Of a stretch of DNA of 64,000 nucleotides, positions 32,728 to 42,165 are shown in pieces. Origin of the DNA: Sodalis glossinidius str. 'morsitans' (GTDB taxonomy: Bacteria > Pseudomonadota > Gammaproteobacteria > Enterobacterales > Enterobacteriaceae); NCBI RefSeq assembly GCF_000010085.1, contig NC_007712.1, positions 3,348,001 through 3,412,000 on the forward strand. Direction: 5' to 3'. The position numbers and the translations under genes are program-made. The notes under the pieces were generated by a model that was not told where the DNA came from, did no database searches, and saw only the letters and a list, made by a program, of their open reading frames with translations. How positions within the stretch are numbered: position 1 is the stretch's first letter; the number at the start of each line of letters is the position of its first letter.

Positions 32728-32797
32728 GCTATTCCCTTGCAAAGATGACCTGCCACCTCATTATTACGACGAATAGACCTTTTCAGCGGTGGTGTCA

Positions 32798-33022
32798 CTA
32801 GCCTCCTGATACGACGCGACGGTTAATGTCCCTGAATTCCGGCTCATCATAAAAAAGCCCGGTTTTCGCGTTGTAGTACATGCCGGGCTGACAAAATGTG
32901 TTCTCGTCGTACCTGACGGTGTAGTAGCCTTGGCGTTGATAGTCATCGCTGGCGACAATGATATTTTTAACCCTGTTGCTGTTTTCAGGTATCAGCGCAT
33001 ATGATCAGGTGTTTTCCTTCAT
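32798..33022 (-). pseudogene. Small tail-fibre-associated protein, TGA at codon 6
   Basis: Reads MKENT, TGA, then SYALIPENSNRVKNIIVASD, GYYTVRYDENTFCQPGMYYN, then AKTGLFYDEPEF and a TAG at 32798. The repaired length is 74 residues. It resembles the N-terminal part of small proteins encoded after tail fibres (fibre-assembly type); the chaperone domain itself is absent. It overlaps the fibre gene stop by 4 bp. Confidence 0.6.
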
Positions 33023-34075
33023 GAGTACTCTTCGACAATAATCAGACCATCGCCACCTTTCCCAGAAGCATAGTGCGTATTTTCATCAACATAGGCCCCC
33101 ATCGCGCCGCCGCCACCAGGAAACGAACCATCATCGCCACTTGTAGAGACATGAGGCAGTGCGTTATAGCCGCCGAAAGAGGCCCCGCCGTTGCCGTTGA
33201 TTAATAATCCGGAGGCATAGGTACCCCCTTGCCCGGACTGTCCGAAGACCATCATCACGTTTCCACCAGTTGGTTTACCGCTAACGGATGAACCGTTTTT
33301 AATTATGCCGCCACCACCGCGCCTTCACAAAACACCAGAGAACCAAAAGACGAGCCACCACCGTCACCACCATCCTGAGAGACGCCAGCAGGCGACGCCG
33401 CACCACCCGTACCTACCTCAACGCTTACGGACGAAAGAGGCGTGACATCAAGTAGCGCTTCAGCATAGGCCCCAGCAGCACCGGCTATCGATCCGCGATT
33501 TTGTTTGGACATGCCCGCACCGCCTCCGCCTGCGCCCCAGCATTTCACGCGGATTTTCTGTGTTCCCGGCGTTGGCGTATAGATACCGCTTTCGGTGAAG
33601 GACTGGATATTCAGCAGGCGGCCACCACTGAGAGTATCGGCTATCGCCTTAACAGCTTTTGGTGTCGCGGCCATCGTTTCGCTGTCGCTGTCCGTGGCGC
33701 TACTGAGTTGCAGCATGCCCTTTTCCGTCAGACTCCCCGCCGGAAATCCAGCACCGCCGCCATGCTCATCCAGACATTTTGTGAGGTATCCGGCGACTGG
33801 TCGCTGCTCTCCTTTTTGGCGACATAAAATTTGCCGGCGTGTTGCACCACAGCAAACAGGGGGTACGTCAGACGGCTATCCCATGCAGAAATGCCGCGCT
33901 GCGACAGGTACATCAGCCAATGGTCGGTACGCTGTTGCAGGGCTTAAACCACTCCATTGGCGGTTTGCTCCAGGGTTACCCCCCAGCCGCGCAGCAGGTT
34001 GGGAAAGGTATCCACCTCTCCGGTTTTGGCTTCACTGGCAAACAGGGTGAAGTCCGTTTTTTTAACGATGGTCAT
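33019..34075 (-). pseudogene. Phage tail fibre with glycine-rich tip, frameshifted
   Basis: N-terminal attachment domain starts MTIVKKTDFTLFASEAKTGE...LRGWGVTLEQTANG; a short deletion before ALQQRTDHWLMYLSQRG introduces a stop. A shift near 33725 precedes the fibre repeat KGMLQLSSATDSDSETMAAT-PKAVK. A glycine-rich tip follows (KIRVKCWGAGGGGAGM; GGDGGGSSFG), then a third shift near 33320. The last frame is GQSGQGGTYASGLLINGNGG to IIVEEYS. At least three lesions in about 350 codons. Confidence 0.82.
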
Positions 34076-34718
34076 ACACTATCCTCGTGAATTTTCCTTC
34101 ATTGAAGCCAAACGCCAGCGGGTCGCGGGCCCAGCCGAAGGGGCGCTCTCCCTGAATCATGATGAGCTGGTATCGGACCCCGACGGGCCTGACCAGGATA
34201 TCGAGATGGTGCACGGCATAGAGACGCAACGGCGTCAGCATTTTTTCCGGCACCACAATATTCATGGACATATCGTGGTTGTCAATAACCACGACCTGGG
34301 GGCCCAGCAGGTACCGGATGGCGGCGGAAATCGCCGCCATCGTCGGGCGCAGGGTGTTTTTCAGCACGCGCGCCCGCAGAAGAAAGCGGTAATCGTCATC
34401 CTCAAGCCTTGTTGAGTCATTAAGGGCCTCGCCGAGGAGGTAAAAGACGCCGTCGCCAAAGCCTTGTGCGGCGTCAGCCCCTAGCCAGCCAAAATACGCC
34501 TTGGGGATAAAGGCATTCAGGGTGCGTCCAAGTTCGACATGCCGCCCGATAAGATCCAGTCCGTAGCCGGTGGCCTTATCGATATCCAGTAGACTGGCGA
34601 GCGTTAATACCGACGTCCAGAGTTCCCGGCTTTCAGAAAACAGCAGCCCGACGGTTTGCCGGGCTCGGGGTTTGCCGCGATATTGCCAAATCAACGCCGC
34701 TTCCGGGGTATCACGCAA
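34062..34718 (-). CDS. Phage tail/baseplate protein, DUF2612 family
   Basis: 218 residues, intact. RDTPEAALIWQYRGKPRARQ at the start and LEDDDYRFLLRARVLKNTLR are DUF2612 signatures. Proteins of this family follow baseplate J genes in contractile-tail phages and take the place of the gpI-type baseplate protein. Its start overlaps the end of the baseplate J gene by 8 bp and its end overlaps the fibre start, so the module was translationally coupled. Confidence 0.8.
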   Translation of the reverse strand: MRDTPEAALIWQYRGKPRARQTVGLLFSESRELWTSVLTLASLLDIDKATGYGLDLIGRHVELGRTLNAFIPKAYFGWLGADAAQGFGDGVFYLLGEALNDSTRLEDDDYRFLLRARVLKNTLRPTMAAISAAIRYLLGPQVVVIDNHDMSMNIVVPEKMLTPLRLYAVHHLDILVRPVGVRYQLIMIQGERPFGWARDPLAFGFNEGKFTRIVYDHR

Positions 34719-35402
34719 TCAGCACCTCCACATCATCCGGGGTAATCCATGCGCATTCGCGCAAACCGATATCGGCCTTTGCGCCGCTGTTCACGGTGAT
34801 AGCCCGGATGACAAAACCCGATACGCTATTGACCTGACAGGTCAGGCGCATGGCATAAACGGGTTCACCAATGGTAAACGGCGTGGCCGCCAGCGCGGCC
34901 TTGATGCCGGCGATATCGATATCCTGAAACGCCGCCAGTCGTTCAATCTCCAGCCCGATTTTGACGTTGACGGTACGGGCGCGGTCAAAACGGGCGATCC
35001 GGGGCATGCCTGCCATGTCGATGGTCACGGCTATCGCGCCGATCATGCCGCAGCCGCCCATTTTCTTTTTCAGCAGCGTCCGGGCGATATCCTCGTTCCT
35101 GGCTGGTCATTTTCCAGTACGGCGGCCTGCTGTGCGCCGCGCCGGACGATACCCGCATACAGGGCGCGCTGCTCTAGCCACGCGCCTGTAGCCTGATAGG
35201 GATCGAGCATCTGCGCCATGAAGGCGATCGCCTGATTGAGGTTGGCGAGCTCTTGCGCGAACAGGCCGATCATCTGTCCGTCGGGGGTGTCCGCATCGAT
35301 ATTGATATCGTCGCCGTAGATACGCCGGAAGCCGTCCGTCAGCCGTTGATGGATAGCGGCCAGCGGCTCAATAACCATACCGGTATCAGTGATCTGAAGC
35401 AT
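34711..35402 (-). pseudogene. Baseplate assembly protein J, internal deletion and frameshift
   Basis: The N-terminal piece (to about 35070) reads MLQITDTGMVIEPLAAIHQR, DGQMIGLFAQELANLNQAIA and LEQRALYAGIVRRGAQQA, the conserved opening of phage baseplate J-like proteins. After a shift the C-terminal piece (34711-35061) reads IDMAGMPRIARFDRARTVNV and ends PDDVEVLIA. Together they make only ~230 codons where full members have roughly 350, so the middle is deleted. Confidence 0.8.
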
Positions 35403-35714
35403 CGAGGGCGATCTCCTGCTGACGGCCTGCGTTATCCATGCAGGTCAATGAAAGGGAAAAGCGCTGATTTCCTGTACGCCGTCGGTGTCGAGCACCACGC
35501 CTTTTATCTCGGCTTCCAGCGCGCGAAAATCGGCATTTTTTGCCAGATAGTCAAACCAGCGCACGCCGCTATCGGGGTTTAAAAACCAGTCGCCATTCAG
35601 TGAACGCAGGCGAGTGATAAGGCATTGCCGCAGGGCGTCGGCACCAGAGGCATAGCTCGCGCGCCCGCGGCCAAATGTCCAGTCGTGATTATCGTCGAGT
35701 CGTCTTACTCTCAT
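35386..35714 (-). pseudogene. Gp25-like baseplate wedge protein, frameshifted near the end
   Basis: MRVRRLDDNHDWTFGRGRAS, then ALRQCLITRLRSLNGDWFLN and GVRWFDYLAKNADFRALEAE fit the small gp25/W-type wedge proteins before baseplate J. The frame stops after SAFPFH at 35445. One base over, SLTCMDNAGRQQEIALDASD continues to a TGA at 35386, overlapping the baseplate J ATG, which is probably the ancestral end. A truncated product could still be partly functional. Confidence 0.65.
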
Positions 35715-36394
35715 GTTCCGGGTTTCCCTGTTTTGCCGCTGCCGGTTTCCACGCCGCCGTGGGTGTGGCTTTCCAGTGCGATATCCCCGGCGACGATGCT
35801 GTGTGCCGATACCGTGCCGCGACTGTGGCTGCTGCCCGCCGTCTGGCTCATATCGCCAATCTGTTCATGATTGCCGGTCTGACGGCTGTTGCCGATATGC
35901 TCGATATGCCCCCGTATGCTGATTTTCCCCGGCGACAGGCGGATATAGGTCTGGCCGTCAACGCTCTGCATCGACGCACCGTCCAGATACAAGTCCGGGA
36001 TGGCGCGCGGTCGGCTGGAAATCCCCGGCAGGAAAAAACCATCGGAGTAATCGTGCAGCCGGGCATCGAGCGGCGCGGATTTATTGCCGCTGGCAAACCA
36101 GCCATCGAAACAGCGCTCGCAGAAAACAATCAGGCCCTCATCGCCCGCGCCGACCGGGACGGTAAAGACAAAACCGCCGCCGCGCGGAAACTGGAGAGGC
36201 ACATCCACCAGGGGCGGCAGGTCGACAGTTTCGCCGTTGCGTAAGATCTGTTTTATCATCGGCTCAACGGTGAGGGTATTCTCAGCGGCATTCAGTGCCA
36301 CAACCCGTCCGGGCAGGGCGGTATGGATATCCCGCCGCGTGGCGGCGGCCGCTTGTGTGACCACATCAAGCAGCGTCGGGGTTTTGCCTGTCAT
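35711..36394 (-). CDS. Baseplate spike protein, Gp138 N-terminal domain type
   Basis: 227 residues, intact. An OB-fold-like N-terminal region has PGRVVALNAAENTLTVEPMI and PLVDVPLQFPRGGGFVFTVP, then GDEGLIVFCERCFDGWFASG. The C-terminal part has short His/Gly-rich repeats (GHIEHIGNSRQTGNHEQIGD), consistent with a membrane-piercing spike. It overlaps its neighbours by 29 and 4 bp. Confidence 0.8.
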   Translation of the reverse strand: MTGKTPTLLDVVTQAAAATRRDIHTALPGRVVALNAAENTLTVEPMIKQILRNGETVDLPPLVDVPLQFPRGGGFVFTVPVGAGDEGLIVFCERCFDGWFASGNKSAPLDARLHDYSDGFFLPGISSRPRAIPDLYLDGASMQSVDGQTYIRLSPGKISIRGHIEHIGNSRQTGNHEQIGDMSQTAGSSHSRGTVSAHSIVAGDIALESHTHGGVETGSGKTGKPGT

Positions 36395-37142
36395 CGTTTT
36401 TCACCTTCTGAAACGCGCCGCCGAGACACAGCAGCGTGGTAAACCAGCTATCGCCGGTGTGCGTCAGTTCAGTAATTTTGTAATCCCCATCAAAACTGGG
36501 GAGTATCGAGCGCACCCTGACCAGGGCACCGATACGCAGTGTGGGATTCAGCAGACAGGTAATTTTCAGGCCGCTATCGGTTTTCTCCGGGCTGCCGACC
36601 ATGCCGGTTTCCTGCGACAGCACAAACCCTTCGTGGTCTGCCAGCACCCGGTTTCGTAGTAGCAAGGTGAGTTGCCTGTCCTAAATCGACCAGTCTGCCT
36701 GATGGTTTGTCGCGATGTGGTGCAGTGCATCGCGGGCATTACCGACCAGCACCTTTCCGCGCGGAAGCGGCCGGTCCTGAGGGATATCGATGCTCCCCGT
36801 ACCGGTTTTACGCATCGACTGCGCCACTTTCGCCAGAATTTCCGCATCGGTGGCACCGGCCCATAACGTGGTCGATACCCGGGCATTGACGTAATCCCGA
36901 TGCCCGTCACCGCAGGCCATCTCGGTAATAAAATCGACGTCACTACGCTTTATCTGCACGTTGATGATATCGCCGGTGTAAATCACACGTAGAACCTGGT
37001 ATCCCACCGCCAGACTCAGGCGATCATAGTGCTTGCTGGTGAGCGCATGGCGGTGCGAATCGTTGAGGTTGTAAACAGAGACGGTGGCTGGATTCGGTGC
37101 GCTGGAAAGGGTTTTGCTGGCGAGAACGCCCCCAGCAGGCAC
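36366..37142 (-). pseudogene. Baseplate hub-type protein, 5' truncated with an in-frame TAG
   Basis: Reads VSVYNLNDSHRHALTSKHYD, DIINVQIKRSDVDFITEMAC, ILAKVAQSMRKTGTGSIDIP, then TAG (36681-36683) after DWSI, and continues in the same frame: LLLRNRVLADHEGFVLSQET to TGA at 36366. The 5' end is missing; upstream DNA near 37140-37190 belongs to another gene. Resembles the protein before Gp138-type spikes in contractile phages; exact family uncertain. Confidence 0.6.
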
Positions 37143-37189
37143 GTGACAAGGGCCCAGCTGTAGGCAGAGCCGGTAGTAAGTTTTTCCAT
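37135..37189 (-). pseudogene. Possible holin start fragment at a deletion junction
   Basis: MEKLTTGSAYSWALVTCLLG followed by AFSP resembles the first residues of lambdoid class-I holins. After about 18 codons it runs into the hub gene in another frame. If correct, one deletion removed everything from holin codon ~18 to inside the hub gene: lysis, packaging, head and sheath genes. Confidence 0.4.
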
Positions 37190-37606
37190 GGGTATTATTG
37201 GGGTTATTGCGCCACTTCGTCCGGAGTGGCTAGCTAGCAGTCAGAAAAAAGCAGCGTACCTAGACTAAAGTTCAGGATTATATTTACCTAAAATTGCGAT
37301 ATCTTCTTCTGGTTCTATATTCTCTTGAAAGAAAAGGTCTTTGACCACCCCTTTTAAATTTCTGCTGGTACGGTAAAAAGGGGTTACTTTTTTATCATAA
37401 GAATTTAATAACCGTCAGTTGTAAATAGTTTTCATTTCTTTTTTTGAGTTTTATCACTTTAAATAATAAAAAGCCCCAACCACCAGAAGGAGTTGAGGCT
37501 TCATATCCTGCGCGCTTTTGCCGCAGCATGGAGGTATTATGTGGCCTAGTAGCCGGCCAGTCAAGCATTTAACTGATCGTTTGATCAGTTATTTAGCCTC
37601 ATGCTG
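37190..37606. other. Non-coding stretch of the late-promoter region
   Basis: About 420 bp, AT-rich. On the minus strand, 37268-37436 reads a short frame with an internal stop (KVTPFYRTSRNLKGVVKDLF), possibly a decayed small gene. Two hairpins lie here (37466-37501 and 37571-37590, AACTGATC/GATCAGTT). No intact gene seen. Confidence 0.4.
37466..37501 (-). terminator. Terminator after the minus-strand antirepressor
   Basis: On the minus strand AGCCTCAAC pairs with GTTGGGGCT (one G-T/mismatch position), followed by TTTTTATT. Lies about 105 bp past the antirepressor stop. Confidence 0.65.
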
Positions 37607-38088
37607 TCAATGGCGTTGCAGAAAATGCTGAATATCCGCTTGTTGCCATCGCGCCAATGTATTCGTCAGCAACAGATTGTGCGATTGATTGTTTCATCAA
37701 GCAACTGTTTCATTTCTGATACCACGGCGTCTGCATCCTCACGATTCTTGAGAACTCGCCGAACGGCCTACTTGATAGTTGGTAGTACATCATCAAATAC
37801 CCAATTTTGAAATTGTTTTGCTTCTGGCTTGTTGCTGCGGAAAATGATTCGGTAGAGATTCGGCTCATTAACATAAACAAGTTGCTGTTCTCCACCTTCA
37901 GTTGAGGTGTGGCAATTTGCCCACCCCTTTCTGTCTAGCTCTCTGAGTAATCTAGATGTTCGATCAACAGTCAAAACTTCGCAGACATCCTTAAGACAGA
38001 ACCAAGGCTCAGCGTTAATTAAATGAATACGTATATCATGTGTTTCTCGGAATGAGAATGAGATAGGTTGGATTGATAAAGCAGCCAT
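37607..38088 (-). pseudogene. BRO-N antirepressor, second copy, deleted and frameshifted
   Basis: MAALSIQPISFSFRETHDIR and AEPWFCLKDVCEVLTVDRTS, then NEPNLYRIIFRSNKPEAKQF: the same BRO-N domain as 30669. After FDDVLPTIK comes TAG (37768), then AVRRVLKNREDADAVVSEMK and, after another shift, LARWQQADIQHFLQRH to TGA at 37607. The middle of the shared C-terminal domain is deleted. Located just after Q, where lambdoid phages can carry antirepressor or roi-type genes. Confidence 0.8.
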
Positions 38089-38247
38089 GATCGGCCTCCT
38101 TTGTAGTTTAGTTTAATCACCAGTTAGTGGCTGGTGACCAGGTGTCAACTGAGTCTACAAAGCAACTCCGGGCATATTTCCCTTTCGGGTATTGTATTAC
38201 GCCTCTCCACCCGGCCTTCGGATGTGTTTACGCCGTTTTACGGGCAT

Positions 38248-38275
38248 AAAAAAGCCGCATGGCTATCGGGTGCGG
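38248..38275 (-). terminator. Terminator downstream of Q
   Basis: On the minus strand CCGCA and TGCGG pair around an 11-nt loop, followed by CTTTTTT. It sits about 50 bp past the Q stop and would end the early right transcript. Confidence 0.6.
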
Positions 38276-38327
38276 TTAACCGCTTTGTAGTTCAGTGCGA
38301 CCAGTATCCCGATAGCTACATACGTTA

Positions 38328-38666
38328 TCAAGCCGCCTCCAAAAGTTCAGCCACGCGACCGGCAATGTAGGCTTCAGAACGAGAGAGATATGCAGAGACA
38401 TATTCATGCTTTCGTCCCAATTCTCGCCCTATCGCCCTGCACGACACTTTGCCCTTGTAATACGCCACCACGATATCGTAGCCCAGCGGGTCGAAGACCT
38501 TCAGCCGCCCTACCACCCGGTCAACTATCTCCCCGTCCTCATCGGACAGCATGGGCCGGATATCGCTGCTTGCCGTGACGATGGGCCATGCAGCCTTGTA
38601 CTCGGTGCCAATGCGTGAGCCGCTCCAATGTCCCCATGCCGTCAACAGGTATCGAATATCTTTCAT
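38328..38666 (-). CDS. Phage late antitermination protein Q-like
   Basis: 112 residues from [20 protein letters not shown], with a GGGGAGGC ribosome site before the ATG at 38666. [20 protein letters not shown] and [21 protein letters not shown] look like the C-terminal helix-turn-helix of lambdoid Q proteins. Last gene of the early right operon, overlapping rusA by 4 bp. Intact, but the late genes it would switch on are mostly gone. Confidence 0.75.
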   Translation of the reverse strand: MKDIRYLLTAWGHWSGSRIGTEYKAAWPIVTASSDIRPMLSDEDGEIVDRVVGRLKVFDPLGYDIVVAYYKGKVSCRAIGRELGRKHEYVSAYLSRSEAYIAGRVAELLEAA

Positions 38667-38929
38667 GCTGCCTCCCCGCAATATTCATCAATCACCACCA
38701 CACACTTCCCACCCTTGACACCGTCGTTGTCGTCAGTCTTCTTGACAGTCATCATCAGCACCGACACCTCTCCGCAGAATTTTTGATGCCCGTATTTCAT
38801 GCGCGCTTTGGCGACAGCTACCTCAGTCAGGCGTTTAAAGCGTTTGGCGGCTTCACTGAGATAAACACGTCTTGCGTTGCGCACCCAGTAGTGATTTACA
38901 CTCGGCGGGAAAGGTAATTCGATAATCAT
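38663..38929 (-). pseudogene. RusA-type Holliday junction resolvase, catalytic core deleted
   Basis: [20 protein letters not shown] and [20 protein letters not shown] are the RusA opening. Then [18 protein letters not shown] jumps straight to the family end [11 protein letters not shown]. The DLDN segment, whose Asp residues bind the metal, is missing. The product is ~88 residues instead of ~120. The frame is open but the enzyme should be dead. Confidence 0.8.
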
Positions 38930-38951
38930 GCTCGTCCCCACATGCGGTTAA

Positions 38952-39110
38952 TCAATTCATCTTTACTACGCCTATTCCGCGCCGAGTACGGGCGCGCATC
39001 ATCTGCACATCACGAATATGAGCGCTGTAGTCGTAAGTGGTTACCGCCGCCTCGGCCGGTATCTCGCGGGCTTTGTTACGCGAGCGCTCGGTCGGCCTGA
39101 ATAAGCAGTG
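38952..39110 (-). pseudogene. ninE: NinE remnant fused behind ninB
   Basis: [20 protein letters not shown] and TTYDYSAHIRDVQMMRARTR match the second half of lambda NinE (PTKRSRNKRKPIPKES... FNYTAHLWDIRWL). Its N-terminal cysteines are missing. The frame overlaps the last ~12 codons of ninB, so a deletion joined the two genes out of frame. Function of NinE unknown. Confidence 0.65.
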
Positions 39111-39489
39111 CTGCATCATCCCAGGCTTGCGCATATTCGATTAAACTGTTCATGCGCTTCACGCCCATCTGAGCCGTGCTCTCGCGGATGCTGCAAAACT
39201 CCCCCTCCAGCCCTGTAACGACTTCTCCCGGCCTGCCTGTGGCGATGGCATGGCCTGAGACGAACAACGCTTTCCAGTCCAAAAGCGGACGCGGTTTATC
39301 TGCCCACAACACTTGCCGAGAGACATCGGTGCATAGCGCATGAAACAAATTGTTCTGCGGCAAATTTCTTGTGCTGTCGTTGATGGTAATTTCGAGAGGG
39401 CGGTGTTCGTCGGTGGGGAGTGAATCAATAAACGCTTTCAGGTTTTCTCGTATTCGTTCATCACGCAGCAGGAAGCGTGTTTTGTCCAT
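39076..39489 (-). CDS. ninB: NinB recombination protein, altered C-terminus
   Basis: Lambda NinB (Orf) binds single-stranded DNA and SSB and replaces RecFOR functions in phage recombination. 137 residues. [41 protein letters not shown] and DWKALFVSG fit the family. The last ~12 residues (IQADRALA region) come from ninE DNA in another frame after the deletion. The start overlaps the end of the helicase pseudogene by 29 bp. Confidence 0.78.
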   Translation of the reverse strand: MDKTRFLLRDERIRENLKAFIDSLPTDEHRPLEITINDSTRNLPQNNLFHALCTDVSRQVLWADKPRPLLDWKALFVSGHAIATGRPGEVVTGLEGEFCSIRESTAQMGVKRMNSLIEYAQAWDDAALLIQADRALA

Positions 39490-40846
39490 TAACCACCTCT
39501 GAATTTATCCACCCAAACAAAAAGGGCTGCAATGAAAATTCCTGATAAGCGGTTCCCTGCGTGCCAAACCGGTTTTTGGCGACAATGAGTTCAGCGTATT
39601 TCGCCGCTGGACTATTCTCGTTGTACACCGCATCGCGGTAGAGCATGATGATGCTATCAGAGCGTCCTGCTCAATGCTGCCTGAATCTCTTAAATCAGCA
39701 CAGGTAGGCCGCTTATTGGTGCGCTGCTCTACGTTTCTGGATAACTGACTTAGCGACATCACCGGCGTTTTCAGCTCCTTCGCCATACGCTTGAGGCTGC
39801 CGGAAATATGCGCGACGGCAAGGTCATTACGCTCTGCTCGTGGCTTCTCAATCAGACCCAGATAATCGACCATAATCAGCGATAACGCAGGGTGGGCAAG
39901 CTTGTGCCGGTAAGAAATGGCTCGTATCTGCTCGATGGTCAGTGATGATGCATCCACGACCCAAACATCAAGCCCCTGTAAGCGGCGAAGTCCCTGAGAT
40001 ACTCTTGCCCAACCTCCGTCATCCATCCGGCAAGGCTTGCGTAGCGTCGAAACCGGGAGATGACTGGCTCCCGCCAATGAGCGCTCGATAACCTGCATCG
40101 CATCCATTTCCATCGAGAAAATCAAAACACCCTTGCGTTCGATTTCAGTTATCGCGCCGTTCTCCGTGTCAATCTGGCGTGTGGTATGCTGTGCAGCGAC
40201 ACCCTCCGCCACCTTCAAGGCAAATTCAGTCTTTCCCATGCCGGGACGGGCGGCAACAATCACCAAGTCCACCGGATTGATACCACCAAGAATGTCATCC
40301 AATTCCTCAATGCCCGTTTTCAATGAGTCCGAGGCTTCCCCATTCTTCAGACACTTTTCCAAAAGCGCGGTGTAGGGGGCTATCAGCTCGTCGATATGCA
40401 TTGGGCGGACTTCGTCGGCGGGGCAGTCGATATCACGCAGGGAGGCTAACACCTGCCCCATCACTGCCAACGCACGTTCATGGTTCGAGGATTGGCGTAT
40501 CTGCTCCAGTCCATCGCCCAACAACGCCGTGAAGCGCCCGCCGCACACGCTGATAGTCTGCCAGTACCCGCGCATACCCCTTGAGATTCGCTGCGCTGGG
40601 ACACTTCTTCGCCGTTTCCATCACCGCGCCAAAGTTGCCGCTCCCCATCGCCTCACCCACCATCAGCCCGTCAATCAAGCCACGGGTTTTCGCCTGCCGC
40701 CGAATTTCGCGGAACGTCTCACGGTACAGGCTGGCGGTGAAAGCGTCGTCATCCAGCAGCGTAGCGAGGACATCCGCCGCATCAGGCGTGTAACCGCCTA
40801 GCAGCAGACCACCGATGACACTGGCTTCGATTTCCTGGTCTGTCAC
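39461..40846 (-). pseudogene. Phage DnaB-like replicative helicase (P), two frameshifts
   Basis: GTG start overlapping the O stop. The N-terminal DnaB domain ([15 protein letters not shown]) runs to about 40545, where the frame shifts. The RecA-like domain follows with Walker [20 protein letters not shown], Walker [15 protein letters not shown] and [21 protein letters not shown] second shift near 39667 precedes the true ending ([20 protein letters not shown]...). The phage thus once encoded its own helicase (P22 gene 12 type) instead of a lambda P loader. Confidence 0.85.
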
Positions 40847-41564
40847 AGCGTGCCCTCCCGGACTTTGGTCAGGGTGTCAACACGAAGCAGGTAGTCAAGA
40901 TTGGCCGTCCAGCCCCGGTCATTGTCCCCCGAAGTAAAACGGCGGCGCGTGGGTCACAAACGCCTCCACGTAGGCCCGGAACCCCTGAAGGTCTTTTCGT
41001 GCCAGCTGACCCATGAGTCGTTTGATACCCTCGCGCCGCTTGTCGTTAAGCTCTACAGCGTGGGGGAGTCTGTCGGCTACCGTGTCGTTGTAGATTGCCA
41101 GTGCTACCTGATAGTCCTGCGTGGAAAGCTGGTCAGGTTTTGGTTGGGGGTTTGGTTTTTTCCTGCCGGTTCCGGGGAGAGGCCCCCGGTAGGGGGTAAG
41201 GGGTTTTAGGTTCCATAACTGGTTCAAAAGAGTGACTAATTCTGGTGCCGCCTGTCGGCATAGGGGGTGTGCTGGGAGTCGGCATAGGGTTATCCAATTT
41301 CAGATGGTAAACGTTGAATGTATTACCTTTACCATTATTTGTGCCGGTACGATTTTCTTTTACCAACAAACCCGCTTTTTCCAGTGCATCAATGTGATCT
41401 CGAACTGTGCTTTTACTGCATTCACAATGATCGGCAATATGCTGATACGAAGGCCAGCACTCCCCTTTGTCATTGGCATTATCAGCCAGCTTAAGGAGAA
41501 CCAGTTTACGTATCGGGTTACCGACTTTGATATTCATAGCCTTAGCTATCAATGACATACTCAT
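40843..41564 (-). pseudogene. Phage replication initiator (O-like), frameshifted
   Basis: MSMSLIAKAMNIKVGNPIRK and CWPSYQHIADHCECSKSTVR (winged-helix DNA binding) form an O-type N-terminus; the linker is Pro-rich. A shift near 41215 leads to the C-terminal piece (DYQVALAIYNDTVADRLPHA, RKDLQGFRAYVEAFVTHAPP). Another shift near 40925 precedes [20 protein letters not shown] to TGA at 40843. Overlaps the helicase start, the O-P arrangement. The origin would lie in or near the linker; I could not pick out iterons. Confidence 0.72.
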
Positions 41565-41701
41565 TTTTCTAACTTCTCCTTCAACTTGCGAAACTCTTCT
41601 ACCAGACGCTTACCGATGCGACGGGCGATGTCCTCTAAGCCGCCGGGATAAACCGGCGGGCAGTGATGTTTTTGCTTGCGTTTTTCATGTAGTGGCTTCA
41701 T
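41561..41701 (-). CDS. 46-residue basic phage protein before O
   Basis: MKPLHEKRKQKHHCPPVYPG, GLEDIARRIGKRLVEEFRKL, KEKLEK. His/Lys/Arg-rich with a helical C-terminal half. Its TGA overlaps the ATG of the O-like gene (ATGA), so it probably couples O translation. Sits between cII and O. No family recognised. Confidence 0.55.
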   Translation of the reverse strand: MKPLHEKRKQKHHCPPVYPGGLEDIARRIGKRLVEEFRKLKEKLEK

Positions 41702-41740
41702 GATCCCTCCGCTACTTACGAATATCTTCGCTATGTGTAC

Positions 41741-42025
41741 CTACGCCTCCAGCATCTCCGTGCCGGGGGCGTTTTCTTTAGGTGCCAGCACAGCAGCTAC
41801 CGCCTGTTTCGCTAGCTGAGCGATTGGACTGACTGCCCATGCCTGACCTAAAATCACCATTGCAGTCGCCATGTCGCGCAGGTTGTAGCGGCTGACATTG
41901 GATTCATTCCACCCTGCCAGCTTTGAAAAGCCGCGCTGGGTCAGTGCAGACATAGCCAACAGCAGGTCGGTTTCGACGCGGTTAATCTCATGTGTGTCAG
42001 GTTTGTTTGGATTTGCATAATCCAT
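41741..42025 (-). CDS. cII: Phage transcriptional activator CII
   Basis: 94 residues. EINRVETDLLLAMSALTQRG and FSKLAGWNESNVSRYNLRDM fit the CII helix-turn-helix, followed by a helical C-terminus. Position between cro and O agrees. CII would drive the repressor-establishment and int promoters. Intact. The preceding ~140 bp has 33- and 31-bp sequences repeated next to cro2. Confidence 0.75.
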   Translation of the reverse strand: MDYANPNKPDTHEINRVETDLLLAMSALTQRGFSKLAGWNESNVSRYNLRDMATAMVILGQAWAVSPIAQLAKQAVAAVLAPKENAPGTEMLEA

Positions 42026-42030
42026 AAGTG

Positions 42031-42114
42031 ATAATCCTTTGTGTGGTAATCAATAGACGTGACAATGCCGTGAGCGAGTCACAGTGAGTGGGTACTGTGG
42101 GATGTTGAGTTCGC
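42031..42114. repeat. cro-cII spacer repeat, copy 1
   Basis: Two blocks (33 bp at 42031-42063 and 31 bp at 42084-42114) recur exactly at 43665-43697 and 43704-43734. The spacing between the blocks differs by about 14 bp. It marks the common backbone of the two immunity modules. Confidence 0.9.
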
Positions 42115-42165
42115 TTTTCAGCGACGACAGCAGAAGGCCGATTGTTAGAGAGCGGGTACTGCTGG

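Noticed and set aside
32798..33022. In-frame TGA in the fibre-associated gene (and in the Lar-like gene) as selenocysteine
   Set aside because: No selenoprotein family resembles these, no downstream hairpin was noticed, and other phage genes nearby carry TAA or TAG in the same manner.
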